A stretch of DNA of 64,000 nt from 34-65-8 sp046294735 (GCA_046294735.1 JBKBKB010000001.1:248001-312000); one strand, 5' to 3'. Positions 24,949-33,147 are shown, counted from the stretch's first letter. A program made the numbers and translations. The notes: generated by a model not told the origin, from the letters alone.

Positions 24949-26288
24949 CAGCGAATCCCCAGAATCGTGTCGAAAATTTCTGCAGCGGTCTGAATCACCC
25001 GGCCCGATGCCTGGAAGGCCTGCTGAAAGCGCAGCAGATTGGCCGCTTCGGCATCGAGATCGACGGCGGTTTCGCGAAAGAGAGCGGCGTTTGCGCTTTC
25101 CGCCACGGTCGCCATGACATCGCGGCTGACGGCGCGCCCGGCCACGGATTGTGATAGCCTGGACAGCAGCGCATCTGCTGCAGCAGTCGGCCCGCCATTT
25201 CCGAGTACGCCGCGCAAGGCATCGAGATTGGCGGTAGAACGGCTCTGTGGGCCAGCGCCCGCCGGTGCAGTGGCAAGACCGGATCCGTCAACCAGCACCA
25301 CAGCGAGATCACGCGCAGCCGTTCCGGCGAAGAACGGCTGCCCCGGCGCGCCCGCCGGAGTGACGCCGGAAGCCTGCGCTGCGTTGACCTGTGTCACCAA
25401 CTGCACTGCCAGTGCATCAAGTTCGCCGCGCGCATCGCGCTGGGCGGCGAGCGCCTGGGCCTGTCCGGCAAGTGCGCCGCTGGCCATGGTCACAGGTGCC
25501 CCGCCGAGCGTGAAAGCGAGCGTGCCATCGGGCTGGGGCACGGCATCAAACGGCGTGGCACTTGTCCCGCTGACCAGATATGGCCCGCTGCCATCACCCA
25601 GCCGGACATTGACCGTCCCGCGCTGGCCATGTTCGACCGTGATCCGCGCGCTTTGCGCCATCCGCCCGAGCAGCGCGTCGCGCCGGTCGAGCAGTGCAGC
25701 ATGGCCCGAGGTGCCTTCACGGGCCCGCAACAGCGCATCGTTGAGCCGCGCCAGTTCGCCCGCATCTGTGTTCAGGCTGGCCACGCCCGCCTGGCTTGCG
25801 AACCGGGTGTTCTCCATCGCACTGGCCAGCCCGCGGTCGCCGAGCCGCACGCTGTCTGCCAGCACTCGTCCGCGCTCCAGCACCGCTGCCCGCAGCGAAG
25901 GGCTCAGCGGATCGCTCCGCAAGGCGCCCAGCGCCGCCTCGAACTCCACCAGCGCCGGGTAGATCCCGGCCTGTTCGACCGCGCGTTCGGCTTCGCGCAG
26001 GCCCTCCAGCTCGGCGCTGGCGCGGGCGAGGTCGCTGCCGGACTGGCGCGCCTGCGCGAACAGCAGGGTCGCCTCGCTGCGGGCCACGCGGTCAATCCGC
26101 ACCCCGCTGCCAGCGGTGAACCCTTGGGTAAAGGCCACAGCCCCGGTCGGGGTCAGGTCCGCCAGGGCAAGGCTACGGCGCGCGTAGTCGGCATTGCCGG
26201 CATTGGCGATGTTCTGCCCGGTCAGTTCAAGTGCGGCGCGCGCGGCCATCGCCCCGCTCTGGCCGATCTGGAGGAGGTTGCCGCTCAT
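24948..26288 (-). CDS. flgK: Flagellar hook-associated protein FlgK (HAP1)
   Basis: FlgK caps the hook before filament assembly. The 446-residue protein begins with a rod/hook-type N-terminus (ALELTGQNIANAGNADYARR) and ends with NLLRFQQAFQASGRVIQTAAEIFDTILG, the conserved C-terminal helix. It is shorter than enterobacterial FlgK (547 aa), implying a reduced outer domain. It overlaps flgJ by four bases and flgL by one. Confidence 0.93.
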   Translation of the reverse strand: MSGNLLQIGQSGAMAARAALELTGQNIANAGNADYARRSLALADLTPTGAVAFTQGFTAGSGVRIDRVARSEATLLFAQARQSGSDLARASAELEGLREAERAVEQAGIYPALVEFEAALGALRSDPLSPSLRAAVLERGRVLADSVRLGDRGLASAMENTRFASQAGVASLNTDAGELARLNDALLRAREGTSGHAALLDRRDALLGRMAQSARITVEHGQRGTVNVRLGDGSGPYLVSGTSATPFDAVPQPDGTLAFTLGGAPVTMASGALAGQAQALAAQRDARGELDALAVQLVTQVNAAQASGVTPAGAPGQPFFAGTAARDLAVVLVDGSGLATAPAGAGPQSRSTANLDALRGVLGNGGPTAAADALLSRLSQSVAGRAVSRDVMATVAESANAALFRETAVDLDAEAANLLRFQQAFQASGRVIQTAAEIFDTILGIR

Positions 26289-26575
26289 CGCCGGGCCTCC
26301 TGCTGCCGGATCATGGCGGAAAGCTGCCGCTCGATCTGGTCGGCCAGCCCGAACCCGCCGCTTCGGGCGGCGATCTCGGCCACCTGCTCGTCGCGCATTG
26401 CGGTAAACTGTTCAAGGCCGGGGCCGGAGAACGGCCCCTGCTCCGCCAGCGAGCCCGCCCGCGCCGCAGCCAGCAGGCGCCGCACGAAAATCGCCTCGAA
26501 CGCCTGCGCCGCTTCGCGCAAGTCGCTGCGATCAGGTGCAGGGGTGGAACCGGAGCTGATCGGCGCGATGGTCAC
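26285..26575 (-). CDS. flgJ: Rod-binding protein, FlgJ N-terminal domain only
   Basis: A 96-residue protein corresponding to the N-terminal rod-capping domain of FlgJ (LREAAQAFEAIFVRRLLAAARAG, AMRDEQVAEIAARSGGFGLADQI). The muramidase domain found in enterobacterial FlgJ (about 313 aa) is absent. A separate SLT-domain protein encoded at 35374-36243 may supply the lytic function. It overlaps flgI and flgK by four bases each. Confidence 0.88.
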   Translation of the reverse strand: MTIAPISSGSTPAPDRSDLREAAQAFEAIFVRRLLAAARAGSLAEQGPFSGPGLEQFTAMRDEQVAEIAARSGGFGLADQIERQLSAMIRQQEARR

Positions 26576-27669
26576 AGGATCACCATTTCCGCCTGCAAGG
26601 CCCCGGCCTGCCGCAATGCTTCGAGGATCACGACGAGATCAGACGCTCCCACGCCCAGCAGATTGAGCGCGGCGACCACATCCGACAGGGAGGCCGCGCC
26701 GGGTATTTCGACCAGTCCGCCGCCCTGTTCCGCAATGCTGATAGTGCTGGCTTCCTCCACAGCCGTCTCGCCGCGTGCGAACGGGGCCGGTTGGACCACG
26801 CGCGGCGCCTCGTCAATCCGGATGGTCAGCTTGCCATGGCTTATCGCAGCGGGGTTCAGCCGCACCGCCTGGTTGATCACCACGGTCCCGGTGCGGCTGT
26901 TGACGATTACCCGCGCCGGTTGTTGCGCCGGAATAACATCAAGCATCTCTATCTCGGCCATCATCGCGGACCGGGCATCGCTGCCGAACGGCAGGGCGAT
27001 GGCCAGCGACACCGCATCGACCAACCGCGCTGCGCCCGGAAAGCGGGTGTTGATCGCGTCGCGCACGCGCTGCGCGGTCAGGAAATCGGCACTATGCAGG
27101 TTGAAATTGAGCTGCCCCTGGGCATCGAAGCCAGTCGCCACCGCGCGTTCGACGCTGGCCCCGCTGGCAATGCGCCCGACCGTCGGCACGTTGACGGTCA
27201 GCTGCGAGCCATCCTTGCCCGACACACCGAGGCCGCCGACCGCGACATTGCCCTGCGCCATCGCATAAATCTGCCCGTCCGCGCCATAGAGCGGGGTCAG
27301 AATCAGCGCCCCGCCGCGCAAGGATTTGGCTTTGCCCAGGGTGGAGACGGTAATATCGATCCGCTGCCCCGGCTTGGCAAAAGCAGGCAGTTCGGCGGTG
27401 ACGATCACCGCCGCCGCATTCTTCAGCCCCGGCGAAATGCCCGGCGGCAGCGGCATCCCGAGCCGGCCGGACACGCCCTTCATCGCCTCGGTCAGATAGG
27501 CGAGGTTGTCGTCGCCGGTCCCTTGCAGGCCGACGACCACGCCATACCCGGTCAGCTGGTTGGCGCGCACCCCATCGAACGCGCCGAGATCGCGCACCCG
27601 CTCTGCCTGTGCGGCGGCGGGCAGCAACGCGAGTAGCGCAAGCAGCGAGAGGAACAAGCGGCGCATCAC
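26572..27669 (-). CDS. flgI: Flagellar P-ring protein FlgI
   Basis: FlgI polymerises into the periplasmic P ring around the rod. The 365-residue protein has a signal peptide ending near AAAQA, followed by ERVRDLGAFDGVRANQLTGYGVVVGLQGTGDD, the family block at the mature N-terminus. VIVNSRTGTVVINQAVRLNP occurs in the C-terminal half. Normal length (E. coli 365). It needs FlgA as a chaperone, and flgA lies in this island. Confidence 0.97.
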   Translation of the reverse strand: MMRRLFLSLLALLALLPAAAQAERVRDLGAFDGVRANQLTGYGVVVGLQGTGDDNLAYLTEAMKGVSGRLGMPLPPGISPGLKNAAAVIVTAELPAFAKPGQRIDITVSTLGKAKSLRGGALILTPLYGADGQIYAMAQGNVAVGGLGVSGKDGSQLTVNVPTVGRIASGASVERAVATGFDAQGQLNFNLHSADFLTAQRVRDAINTRFPGAARLVDAVSLAIALPFGSDARSAMMAEIEMLDVIPAQQPARVIVNSRTGTVVINQAVRLNPAAISHGKLTIRIDEAPRVVQPAPFARGETAVEEASTISIAEQGGGLVEIPGAASLSDVVAALNLLGVGASDLVVILEALRQAGALQAEMVIL

Positions 27670-27676
27670 ACCCTCC

Positions 27677-28339
27677 TCAGAACGGCGAAATCAGGTTGAA
27701 GAAGCGCGACAGCCAGCCCGGCTTGCTCGCCTGCTGGATCGCGCCCTGCCCGGAATAGTTGATCCGGGCATCGGCCACCTGGGTGGAAAGCACCCGGTTG
27801 TCGCCGTCGATATCGGCCAGCCGCACGATCCCGGCGAACTGGACCCATTCCTTGCCCTGGCTCAGTGACATGTGCCGTTCTCCGGTGACCAGCGCGGTGC
27901 CGTTGGGGCGGACTTCGGCGATGGTCACCGCGATCGCGCCGTTCAGGGTGCTGCGCTGCGATGCGCTGCCCCCACCCTTGAACGACGCACTGGCCGCAGC
28001 CTTAAGGGCTTCGGGGTTGAGGAACGACAAGGGGCCCGCGGTTGGCGGGGTGATCCCGGCCGATCCGCCCTTGGCAGTCTGCGCCGAGGTGCTCTTGGTT
28101 GTGCCGATGCTTTCGACCAGAACCACGGTGACAAGGTCCCCCACGCGGCGGGCGCGCTGCCCTTCGTGCAGGGCCGCGTAGCCACTGGCCGCCTGGAAGA
28201 TCGCCCCGTTCGCCTGCGGCGGCGGTGGCGCGACGAGAACGGGTTCGGGCGGGGCAAAGCCGGGATGCGGCCCAGCCCCGCCCATGCCGCAGGCACCGAG
28301 CAGCGGCAGGAGAACAAGGATGGCGGTTAGACGGGTCAT
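27677..28339 (-). CDS. flgH: Flagellar L-ring lipoprotein FlgH
   Basis: FlgH forms the outer-membrane L ring. The 220-residue protein starts with a lipoprotein signal (MTRLTAILVLLPLLGACG). It then shows RVGDLVTVVLVESIGTTKSTS and VQFAGIVRLADIDGDNRVLSTQVADARI, ending with WLSRFFNLISPF. The ATG at 28339 is preceded by GGGAGGA; a start 30 bp upstream would push the lipoprotein signal inward. Confidence 0.96.
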   Translation of the reverse strand: MTRLTAILVLLPLLGACGMGGAGPHPGFAPPEPVLVAPPPPQANGAIFQAASGYAALHEGQRARRVGDLVTVVLVESIGTTKSTSAQTAKGGSAGITPPTAGPLSFLNPEALKAAASASFKGGGSASQRSTLNGAIAVTIAEVRPNGTALVTGERHMSLSQGKEWVQFAGIVRLADIDGDNRVLSTQVADARINYSGQGAIQQASKPGWLSRFFNLISPF

Positions 28340-28365
28340 GGCGGATATCCTCCCAAGGAAGCGGT

Positions 28366-29154
28366 TCACAGCGTCTGGTTGGCGTTGCGCAGCATTTCAT
28401 CAACTGCGCTGATCATCTTGGAATTGATCTCGTAGGCGCGCTGCGCCTCGATCATGGCGACCAGTTCCTCGACTACATTGACGTTGGAGGCTTCCAGCAT
28501 CCCCTGCCGGATCGAGCCGCGCCCGGCCTCGCCAGCGGGGCCGACCTCGGCCGCGCCGCTGGCGGCGGTTTCGACCAGGAAGTTGTCCCCGATCGCCCGC
28601 AAGCCGGCCGGATTGGCGAAGCTGGCGACGGTGATCTGGCCCAGTTCGGTTGGCTCGGCCTCGCCCTGCAGCACTGCCGTGACCGTACCATCGGGGGAAA
28701 CGGTGATCGACTGCGCACCTTGCGGCACTTCGATCGCAGGCTGGACCGGATAGCCTTGCGCGGTGACCAACTGGCCGGTTGCGCTAAGGGTGAAGTTGCC
28801 CGCCCGGGTATAACCCTGCTGGCCGCCCGGCAGTTCAACCTGGAACAGCCCATCGCCATCGAGAGCGAGGTCGAGTGCGTTACCGGTGGTGCCCAGCGTA
28901 CCTTGCGTATTGATCCGGGTTGTGCCCTGCACCGCCACCCCGTTGCCGAGATTGAGCCCGATGGCATAGGCTGTCTCCCCGGTGGAGCGCTGCCCGGCAA
29001 CGCGGGTATCCTGATAGGCCAGCGTCTGGAAATCGGCCCGGTCGCGCTTGAAACCGCTGGTGCCGACGTTGGCAAGGTTGTTGGCGATGACGCGCATCCG
29101 CGCATCCTGGGCCTCTAGCCCGGTGCGGGCGACGTGAAGAGCAGAGGTGGGCAT
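28366..29154 (-). CDS. flgG: Flagellar distal rod protein FlgG
   Basis: FlgG builds the distal rod. The 262-residue protein (E. coli 260) begins with ARTGLEAQDARMRVIANNLANVGTSGFKRDRADF, the rod-protein N-terminal motif, and ends with EASNVNVVEELVAMIEAQRAYEINSKMI. The core is standard: GDGLFQVELPGG and TRAGNFTLSATGQLVT. It is co-directional with flgF (25 bp upstream) and flgH. Confidence 0.97.
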   Translation of the reverse strand: MPTSALHVARTGLEAQDARMRVIANNLANVGTSGFKRDRADFQTLAYQDTRVAGQRSTGETAYAIGLNLGNGVAVQGTTRINTQGTLGTTGNALDLALDGDGLFQVELPGGQQGYTRAGNFTLSATGQLVTAQGYPVQPAIEVPQGAQSITVSPDGTVTAVLQGEAEPTELGQITVASFANPAGLRAIGDNFLVETAASGAAEVGPAGEAGRGSIRQGMLEASNVNVVEELVAMIEAQRAYEINSKMISAVDEMLRNANQTL

Positions 29155-29179
29155 GGTCAGTATCCTTTTGGAATGATCG

Positions 29180-29923
29180 TTAGCCGCGCAGCGACATCAG
29201 GCGCGCGCCCGACTGGCTGATTTCATCGGCGGTGGAGAGAATGCGGGCCCGTTGTTCGAAGGCGCGCTGCGCCTCGACCATCTGAACCAGCGTGGTGGCA
29301 GTATCGACGTTCGACCCTTCGAGCGCGCCGGACACCAGCCGGGCAGTCGGATCACCGGGCAACACGCCCCCGCCGGGGACGCGCAGGAAACCGTCGATGT
29401 CCTTCAGGATCGCACTGCCTGTCGGATCGACCAGCCTGAGCCGGGCAATCTCCTGCGGCGGCAGGTCAGGCGCAGCGGGATCGCGGGCCAGCACCGCGCC
29501 GTCCTCAGCAATCATGAGGTCCGCGCCGAGCGGAACGGTAATCGGTCCACCCTCACCCAGCACCGGCAAGCCGTCGCCGTTCTCCAGCACGCCGCTGGCG
29601 GTCACCCGCAGGTCTCCGCGGCGGGTATAGACCTCCCCGCCGTCGGCCGCCTGCAGCGCCATAAGCGCGGTGCCGACCAGCGCCACGTCGAGCGGCTGGC
29701 CGGTCTGGCGGACAGTGCCGCCTGCCATGTTCGCGCCGTGCACCGCGCCCTGCGCCATGCTGCGGGCTTCGATCTGGCCGCCCTTCACCGTAACCGGGGT
29801 GATGGCAAATTCCTCCGCCCGGAAACCGATGGTGGAGGCGTTGGCGAGATTGTTCGCCACCACCCGCTGCCGGTTCATGGCGGCGCTCATTCCAGTCATC
29901 GCGGTGTAGATCAGGCGGTCCAT
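29180..29923 (-). CDS. flgF: Flagellar proximal rod protein FlgF
   Basis: FlgF is a proximal rod component. The 247-residue protein has the paired terminal motifs (MNRQRVVANNLANASTIGFRAE and EGSNVDTATTLVQMVEAQRAFEQRARI) and the internal TRRGDLRVTASGVLENGDG. It differs from FlgG in its shorter core. Position between flgE and flgG supports the name. Confidence 0.95.
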   Translation of the reverse strand: MDRLIYTAMTGMSAAMNRQRVVANNLANASTIGFRAEEFAITPVTVKGGQIEARSMAQGAVHGANMAGGTVRQTGQPLDVALVGTALMALQAADGGEVYTRRGDLRVTASGVLENGDGLPVLGEGGPITVPLGADLMIAEDGAVLARDPAAPDLPPQEIARLRLVDPTGSAILKDIDGFLRVPGGGVLPGDPTARLVSGALEGSNVDTATTLVQMVEAQRAFEQRARILSTADEISQSGARLMSLRG

Positions 29924-29929
29924 CGCACT

Positions 29930-30748
29930 TTAGCTCCGCAGATTGATGATGGTCTGGGAAATCTGCGTCGCCGTATCGATCGCCTTGGCATTGGCCTGGA
30001 AATTGCGCTGCGCGGTTATTAGGGAGACCATCTCTTCGGCGAGGTCGACGTTCGAGCGCTCCAGCGCACCGGACAGGATCTGGCCCGCTCGCCCGACCGT
30101 GGGCGTAGCGAAAGCCGGCGCGCCGGACAGGCCGGTTGCCTCCCACCGGCTCGAACCTATGGCTTTGAGGCCATCAGGGGCTACGAAATTGGCCAGCGCC
30201 ACTCGCCCAACCGCCTCGACGCTGCCGTCGGCATAGGCGGCGAGGACCACGCCGTTGCGTTCGATGGTGACGTTGGCCAGCTCGGCCCCGGCGGCGTTGG
30301 TGAGCGGCACCTGGCCGTCCGCAACCGTACCCGGAGCAGTGACCACGCCCGCGGCATCGGTCGGCGTCAACTGCAGGCGCGCGCCGGTGGCATCGGTCAG
30401 CACCCCAGTTCCGTTGATGCGGAAATTGCCGTTGCGGGTGAAGAAGGTCTCGGCGGTTTCGGGATTGCGGACAGCAAAGAACCCGTCCCCGTCAATCGCC
30501 AGATCCAGGCTGCGCCCGGTCTGCTCGATCGCCCCGAGGCTGAAGTTCTGGTTGACCGAAGACACGGTCGCCCCGATCCCGCGGGCAAGGCGCGGGTTTC
30601 CGGCCGAGCCATTGGCGACGATGTCGGCAAAGTGGGCGGTCGATTTCTTGAAGCCGTTGGTTTCGGCATTGGCGATGTTGTGGGCGATCACACCGAGATC
30701 AGTCTCGGCGTTACGCAGCCCGTTGAGAGAGGTGTAGAAAGACGACAT
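29930..30748 (-). CDS. flgE: Flagellar hook protein FlgE, unusually short
   Basis: FlgE polymerises into the hook. This copy is only 272 residues (E. coli 402), so the outer D2-type domain appears mostly missing. The N-terminal motif (LGVIAHNIANAETNGFKKS) and C-terminal motif (ALERSNVDLAEEMVSLITAQRNFQANAKAI) are canonical. An internal stretch FFTRNGNFRINGTGVLTDATG is present. Position between flgD and flgF supports FlgE over FlgG, although length alone would suggest a rod protein. Confidence 0.85.
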   Translation of the reverse strand: MSSFYTSLNGLRNAETDLGVIAHNIANAETNGFKKSTAHFADIVANGSAGNPRLARGIGATVSSVNQNFSLGAIEQTGRSLDLAIDGDGFFAVRNPETAETFFTRNGNFRINGTGVLTDATGARLQLTPTDAAGVVTAPGTVADGQVPLTNAAGAELANVTIERNGVVLAAYADGSVEAVGRVALANFVAPDGLKAIGSSRWEATGLSGAPAFATPTVGRAGQILSGALERSNVDLAEEMVSLITAQRNFQANAKAIDTATQISQTIINLRS

Positions 30749-30758
30749 GGCTGGCTCC

Positions 30759-31070
30759 TCAGCTGGCAGTGGTGGGGGGTGTGAAGGCGCGTTCCTGCGC
30801 GGCGATCAGCGCGTCGAGCTTGGCGGAAATCTCGCCCAGCCGCGCATTGGCCGTGGTGCTGCCAGCCAGCGCAGAAAACTGCGCGAGCTGGGCCAGCATG
30901 TCCTTGTTGTCGACCGGCTCCAGCGGGTCCTGCTGGCGCAGCTGGACGGTCAGCAGGCGCAGGAAATCGCCTTCGCCCAGGTTGCCCATCGCACTTTGTG
31001 GACGGACAGTGCCGGGGGCGTTGAGCGCAGCCAGCGCGGGATTGCCGGCATGGGTGGTGGCAGGGGCCAT
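30759..31070 (-). CDS. flgD: Flagellar hook capping protein FlgD, N-terminal domain only
   Basis: FlgD caps the growing hook. The 103-residue protein contains just the conserved N-terminal region (GEGDFLRLLTVQLRQQDPLEPVDNKDMLAQLAQFSAL) and a short tail. The FlgD Tudor-like and Fn3-like C-terminal domains (whole protein about 230 aa in E. coli) are absent. Whether this is functional or sits in a reduced hook system is unclear, but position and motif make it FlgD. Confidence 0.85.
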   Translation of the reverse strand: MAPATTHAGNPALAALNAPGTVRPQSAMGNLGEGDFLRLLTVQLRQQDPLEPVDNKDMLAQLAQFSALAGSTTANARLGEISAKLDALIAAQERAFTPPTTAS

Positions 31071-31072
31071 GG

Positions 31073-31477
31073 TCAGGAACTCCTCATTGTATCGAGCATC
31101 AGTTGCTTGGCGGTCTGCAGCGCCTCGACCAGGTTCTGGTAGGTGCGGGCACTGTCCATGATCTCGACCATCTCGGCCGTCTCATCGACCGGCGCTTCCC
31201 ATACGAATCCCTCGGCATCGGCGAGCGGGTGGTCGGGATCGTGGCGGCGGATCGGATTAGCCTCACCGGTGGTCATGCCGGAAACGCGGACCGAACTCAG
31301 GCCGGTGGCGCGGTCGACTTCGGCGGCGAATACGGGGCGGATCGGGCGATAGGCGCCCTGCTCGCTGCCCGAGATCGAGCCGGCGTTGGCAAGGTTCGAT
31401 GTGGCGGCGTTCATCCGCACCATCTGCGCCGACATGCCGCGCTGAACGGTGGTGAACAGGCTGGCAGAATTGCCCAT
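31073..31477 (-). CDS. flgC: Flagellar proximal rod protein FlgC
   Basis: FlgC is a proximal rod protein. The 134-residue product (E. coli 134) has the N-terminal rod motif (QMVRMNAATSNLANAGSISGSEQ), RPVFAAEVD, and the C-terminal VDETAEMVEIMDSARTYQNLVEALQTAKQLMLDTM. It lies two bases after flgB and two before flgD in the operon. Confidence 0.95.
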   Translation of the reverse strand: MGNSASLFTTVQRGMSAQMVRMNAATSNLANAGSISGSEQGAYRPIRPVFAAEVDRATGLSSVRVSGMTTGEANPIRRHDPDHPLADAEGFVWEAPVDETAEMVEIMDSARTYQNLVEALQTAKQLMLDTMRSS

Positions 31478-31479
31478 CG

Positions 31480-31827
31480 CTATTCCCCCTTCAGCGCGCG
31501 CTTGAGGGTATCGGCGCGGCCCTGCAGGAAGGACAGCGTGGCGCTGTAGGCAACCGCATTCTCGGCAAAGGCCATCTGCTCTTCGGACGGATCGACCGTG
31601 TTGCCATCGGCCGAAGCCATCAGAGGCACGCGGTAGCGCAGGCTGCCCTCGACCGCCCGCGCTGTATCGGCGCCGCCAGTGCGGGCCGCCAGCGCGCTGG
31701 CAAAATCGATGTCGCGCGCCTTGAACCCTGGGGTTGAGGCATTGGCGATATTGGCGGTGAGCAGCCCGATGCGCTGCGAGCGCAATTCCAGCGCTGCGCC
31801 GTGAATGCCGAACAGTCTTTCGCTCAT
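31480..31827 (-). CDS. flgB: Flagellar proximal rod protein FlgB
   Basis: FlgB is the first rod component outside the MS ring and the first gene of the flg operon. The 115-residue protein has ELRSQRIGLLTANIANASTPGFKARDIDF and a C-terminal AVAYSATLSFLQGRADTLKRALKG helix. I chose the ATG at 31827 rather than 54 bp upstream because it begins the conserved protein and the sigma-54 promoter lies about 50 bp upstream of it. Confidence 0.95.
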   Translation of the reverse strand: MSERLFGIHGAALELRSQRIGLLTANIANASTPGFKARDIDFASALAARTGGADTARAVEGSLRYRVPLMASADGNTVDPSEEQMAFAENAVAYSATLSFLQGRADTLKRALKGE

Positions 31828-31877
31828 GGCCTCATGCCCCTTGCTGGCCCGGAGTGCGGGCTTCGCCAGGGTGAGAC

Positions 31878-31892
31878 GCAAGGGCTGTGCCA
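31878..31892 (-). promoter_or_regulatory. Sigma-54 promoter of the flg operon
   Basis: On the minus strand the sequence reads TGGCACA-GCCC-TTGC, one mismatch from the TGGCACG-N4-TTGC consensus, with exactly 10 bases between the -24 GG and -12 GC. The predicted transcript start is near 31867, about 40 bp before flgB. Confidence 0.85.
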
Positions 31893-31934
31893 GTTTGGCC
31901 CCGCAGGGTGGCGACAGGGGGCGGAATAGCCGTT

Positions 31935-31954
31935 TGCGGCAAGGCCTTGCCGCA
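31935..31954. promoter_or_regulatory. Perfect 20-bp palindrome between flgB and the mini-stator operon
   Basis: TGCGGCAAGG/CCTTGCCGCA is a perfect 20-bp palindrome about 45 bp upstream of the flgB sigma-54 promoter, a classic enhancer position. A half-copy, TGCGGCAA or its complement TTGCCGCA, also lies near the sigma-54-type promoters at 35320 and 53524. It is a candidate binding site for the FlrC-like activator, though it could serve the divergent genes too. Confidence 0.55.
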
Positions 31955-32047
31955 CCGGCCGAAATAACGGCACCGCCCTGCCGCTTGACCCCTTAAACTT
32001 CGCCCGCGGCTGGCCGTCCTGCACTGGCCAGCAGTGAGGAGCCCACC

Positions 32048-32710
32048 GTGCCAAGTTCGATCCTGTTCGATCCGCTCAGCGCCGCGCTGGTGCTTGGCGG
32101 CACGCTCGCCGGCACTCTGGCCCGGGCCGGCTGGCGCGACACGGCTGTCACCGCGCGCGAACTGGCCGCCCTCGCCGCACCCCCGTTCGATTTCGGCACG
32201 GTGCGCGCTTCCATCGCGGCGGAGGTCGAGACGATCCGGCATGACGGGCTTCTGCGCGCGCGGGTGGTGGCGGTGGACGATGGCGAGCTGGCCGATGCCA
32301 CGGCGGCTCTCACCCGCCATCGCTCGATCGACGCTCTGCTGGCCAGCCATCAGGAACACCGGACCCGGCGCGAGACACGCAGGCGCCGCGCGCTGGGCAC
32401 GCTCGACAAGGCGGCGGAGCTTGGCCCGGTGTTCGGCCTGGTCGGCACACTGGTCGGGTTGAGCCAGCTTCCCGCAACCGGGCTCGACAGCGAGGGCGCG
32501 GTAATGGCAGCGGTTTCGACCGCAATCCTGTCGACCTTGTACGGACTGCTGGTGGCGCACCTGCTGGTGCTGCCGCTGGCGGGTATGATCGAACGGCGCG
32601 GCCGGGCGGAGGAGGACAGCCGCGAACGGCTGATCGCATGGCTGGCGCAGCAGGTTGCACCAGCCTGCCCGAAAGGCGCTCTCCAGACGGCGGCCGAGCT
32701 TGCCGCATGA
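32048..32710 (+). CDS. MotA/TolQ/ExbB-family protein with three membrane helices
   Basis: A 220-residue stator-like A subunit. It has the MotA-type C-terminal pair (LGPVFGLVGTLVGLSQLP and AAVSTAILSTLYGLLVAHLLVLPLAGMIERR). It opens directly with FDPLSAALVLGGTLAGTLARAG, which aligns with the second MotA helix, so the first helix is missing and the topology resembles ExbB/TolQ. A true motA lies 8 kb away. The stop overlaps the start of the next gene (ATGA), giving an A/B-like pair. Divergent from the flg operon. Confidence 0.8.
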   Translation: MPSSILFDPLSAALVLGGTLAGTLARAGWRDTAVTARELAALAAPPFDFGTVRASIAAEVETIRHDGLLRARVVAVDDGELADATAALTRHRSIDALLASHQEHRTRRETRRRRALGTLDKAAELGPVFGLVGTLVGLSQLPATGLDSEGAVMAAVSTAILSTLYGLLVAHLLVLPLAGMIERRGRAEEDSRERLIAWLAQQVAPACPKGALQTAAELAA

Positions 32711-33147
32711 TCCGGGCCGGTGTTCCTTCATGGCAGGTGGTGCTGTCGGACCTTGCGTTAATCCTGTTCCTGACCACTCTGGCAGCCCTTCACGCCGCCA
32801 CTCCCGCAGCGGTTGGTCAAGCGACCGAAGCTGCACGATCGCAGGAACTGGCGGTCTATCGTGAAGGAGCCGGAGGGTTGGCGCTGGAACAATGGCTGGT
32901 GCAGCAGCCGCCCGACCCGCGGGCGCAGCTCACGGTCCTCGCCCGCTTTGCTCCGGGGGATCTGGCCGTGATCTCGCGCCGGGCACAGGCGCTCGCGAAT
33001 CGCGCCGCAAGCGCGGGCAAGCCGCCAAGGGTTGTGATCGAACCGGCCGTGTCGAGTGAAGTGCTGGTCTCGCTTGCCTATGACGCACCGCTGGCCATAT
33101 CCCAGGCGCCAAGCACCCGGTTGCGGCCCAGTTCCTTGGCCCGGTAG
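32707..33147 (+). CDS. Putative small stator partner (ExbD/TolR/MotB-like topology)
   Basis: A 146-residue protein with one N-terminal membrane helix containing an early Asp (LSDLALILFLTTLAALHA), as in TolR/ExbD/MotB proton carriers. A periplasmic part of about 105 residues follows. No OmpA-like peptidoglycan-binding domain is present, so it is not an ordinary MotB. Translational coupling to the upstream MotA-like gene suggests a two-component energy-harvesting channel. The 3' end overlaps the convergent GGDEF gene by 70 bp, which is unusual. Assignment rests on topology and context rather than clear homology. Confidence 0.55.
   Translation: MIRAGVPSWQVVLSDLALILFLTTLAALHAATPAAVGQATEAARSQELAVYREGAGGLALEQWLVQQPPDPRAQLTVLARFAPGDLAVISRRAQALANRAASAGKPPRVVIEPAVSSEVLVSLAYDAPLAISQAPSTRLRPSSLAR

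Noticed and set aside
31963..31979. A sigma-54-like element (GGCACCGCCCTGCC) toward the mini-stator genes
   Set aside because: The GG-GC spacing is 9, not 10, and the -12 element is poor; sigma-54 is unforgiving of spacing.
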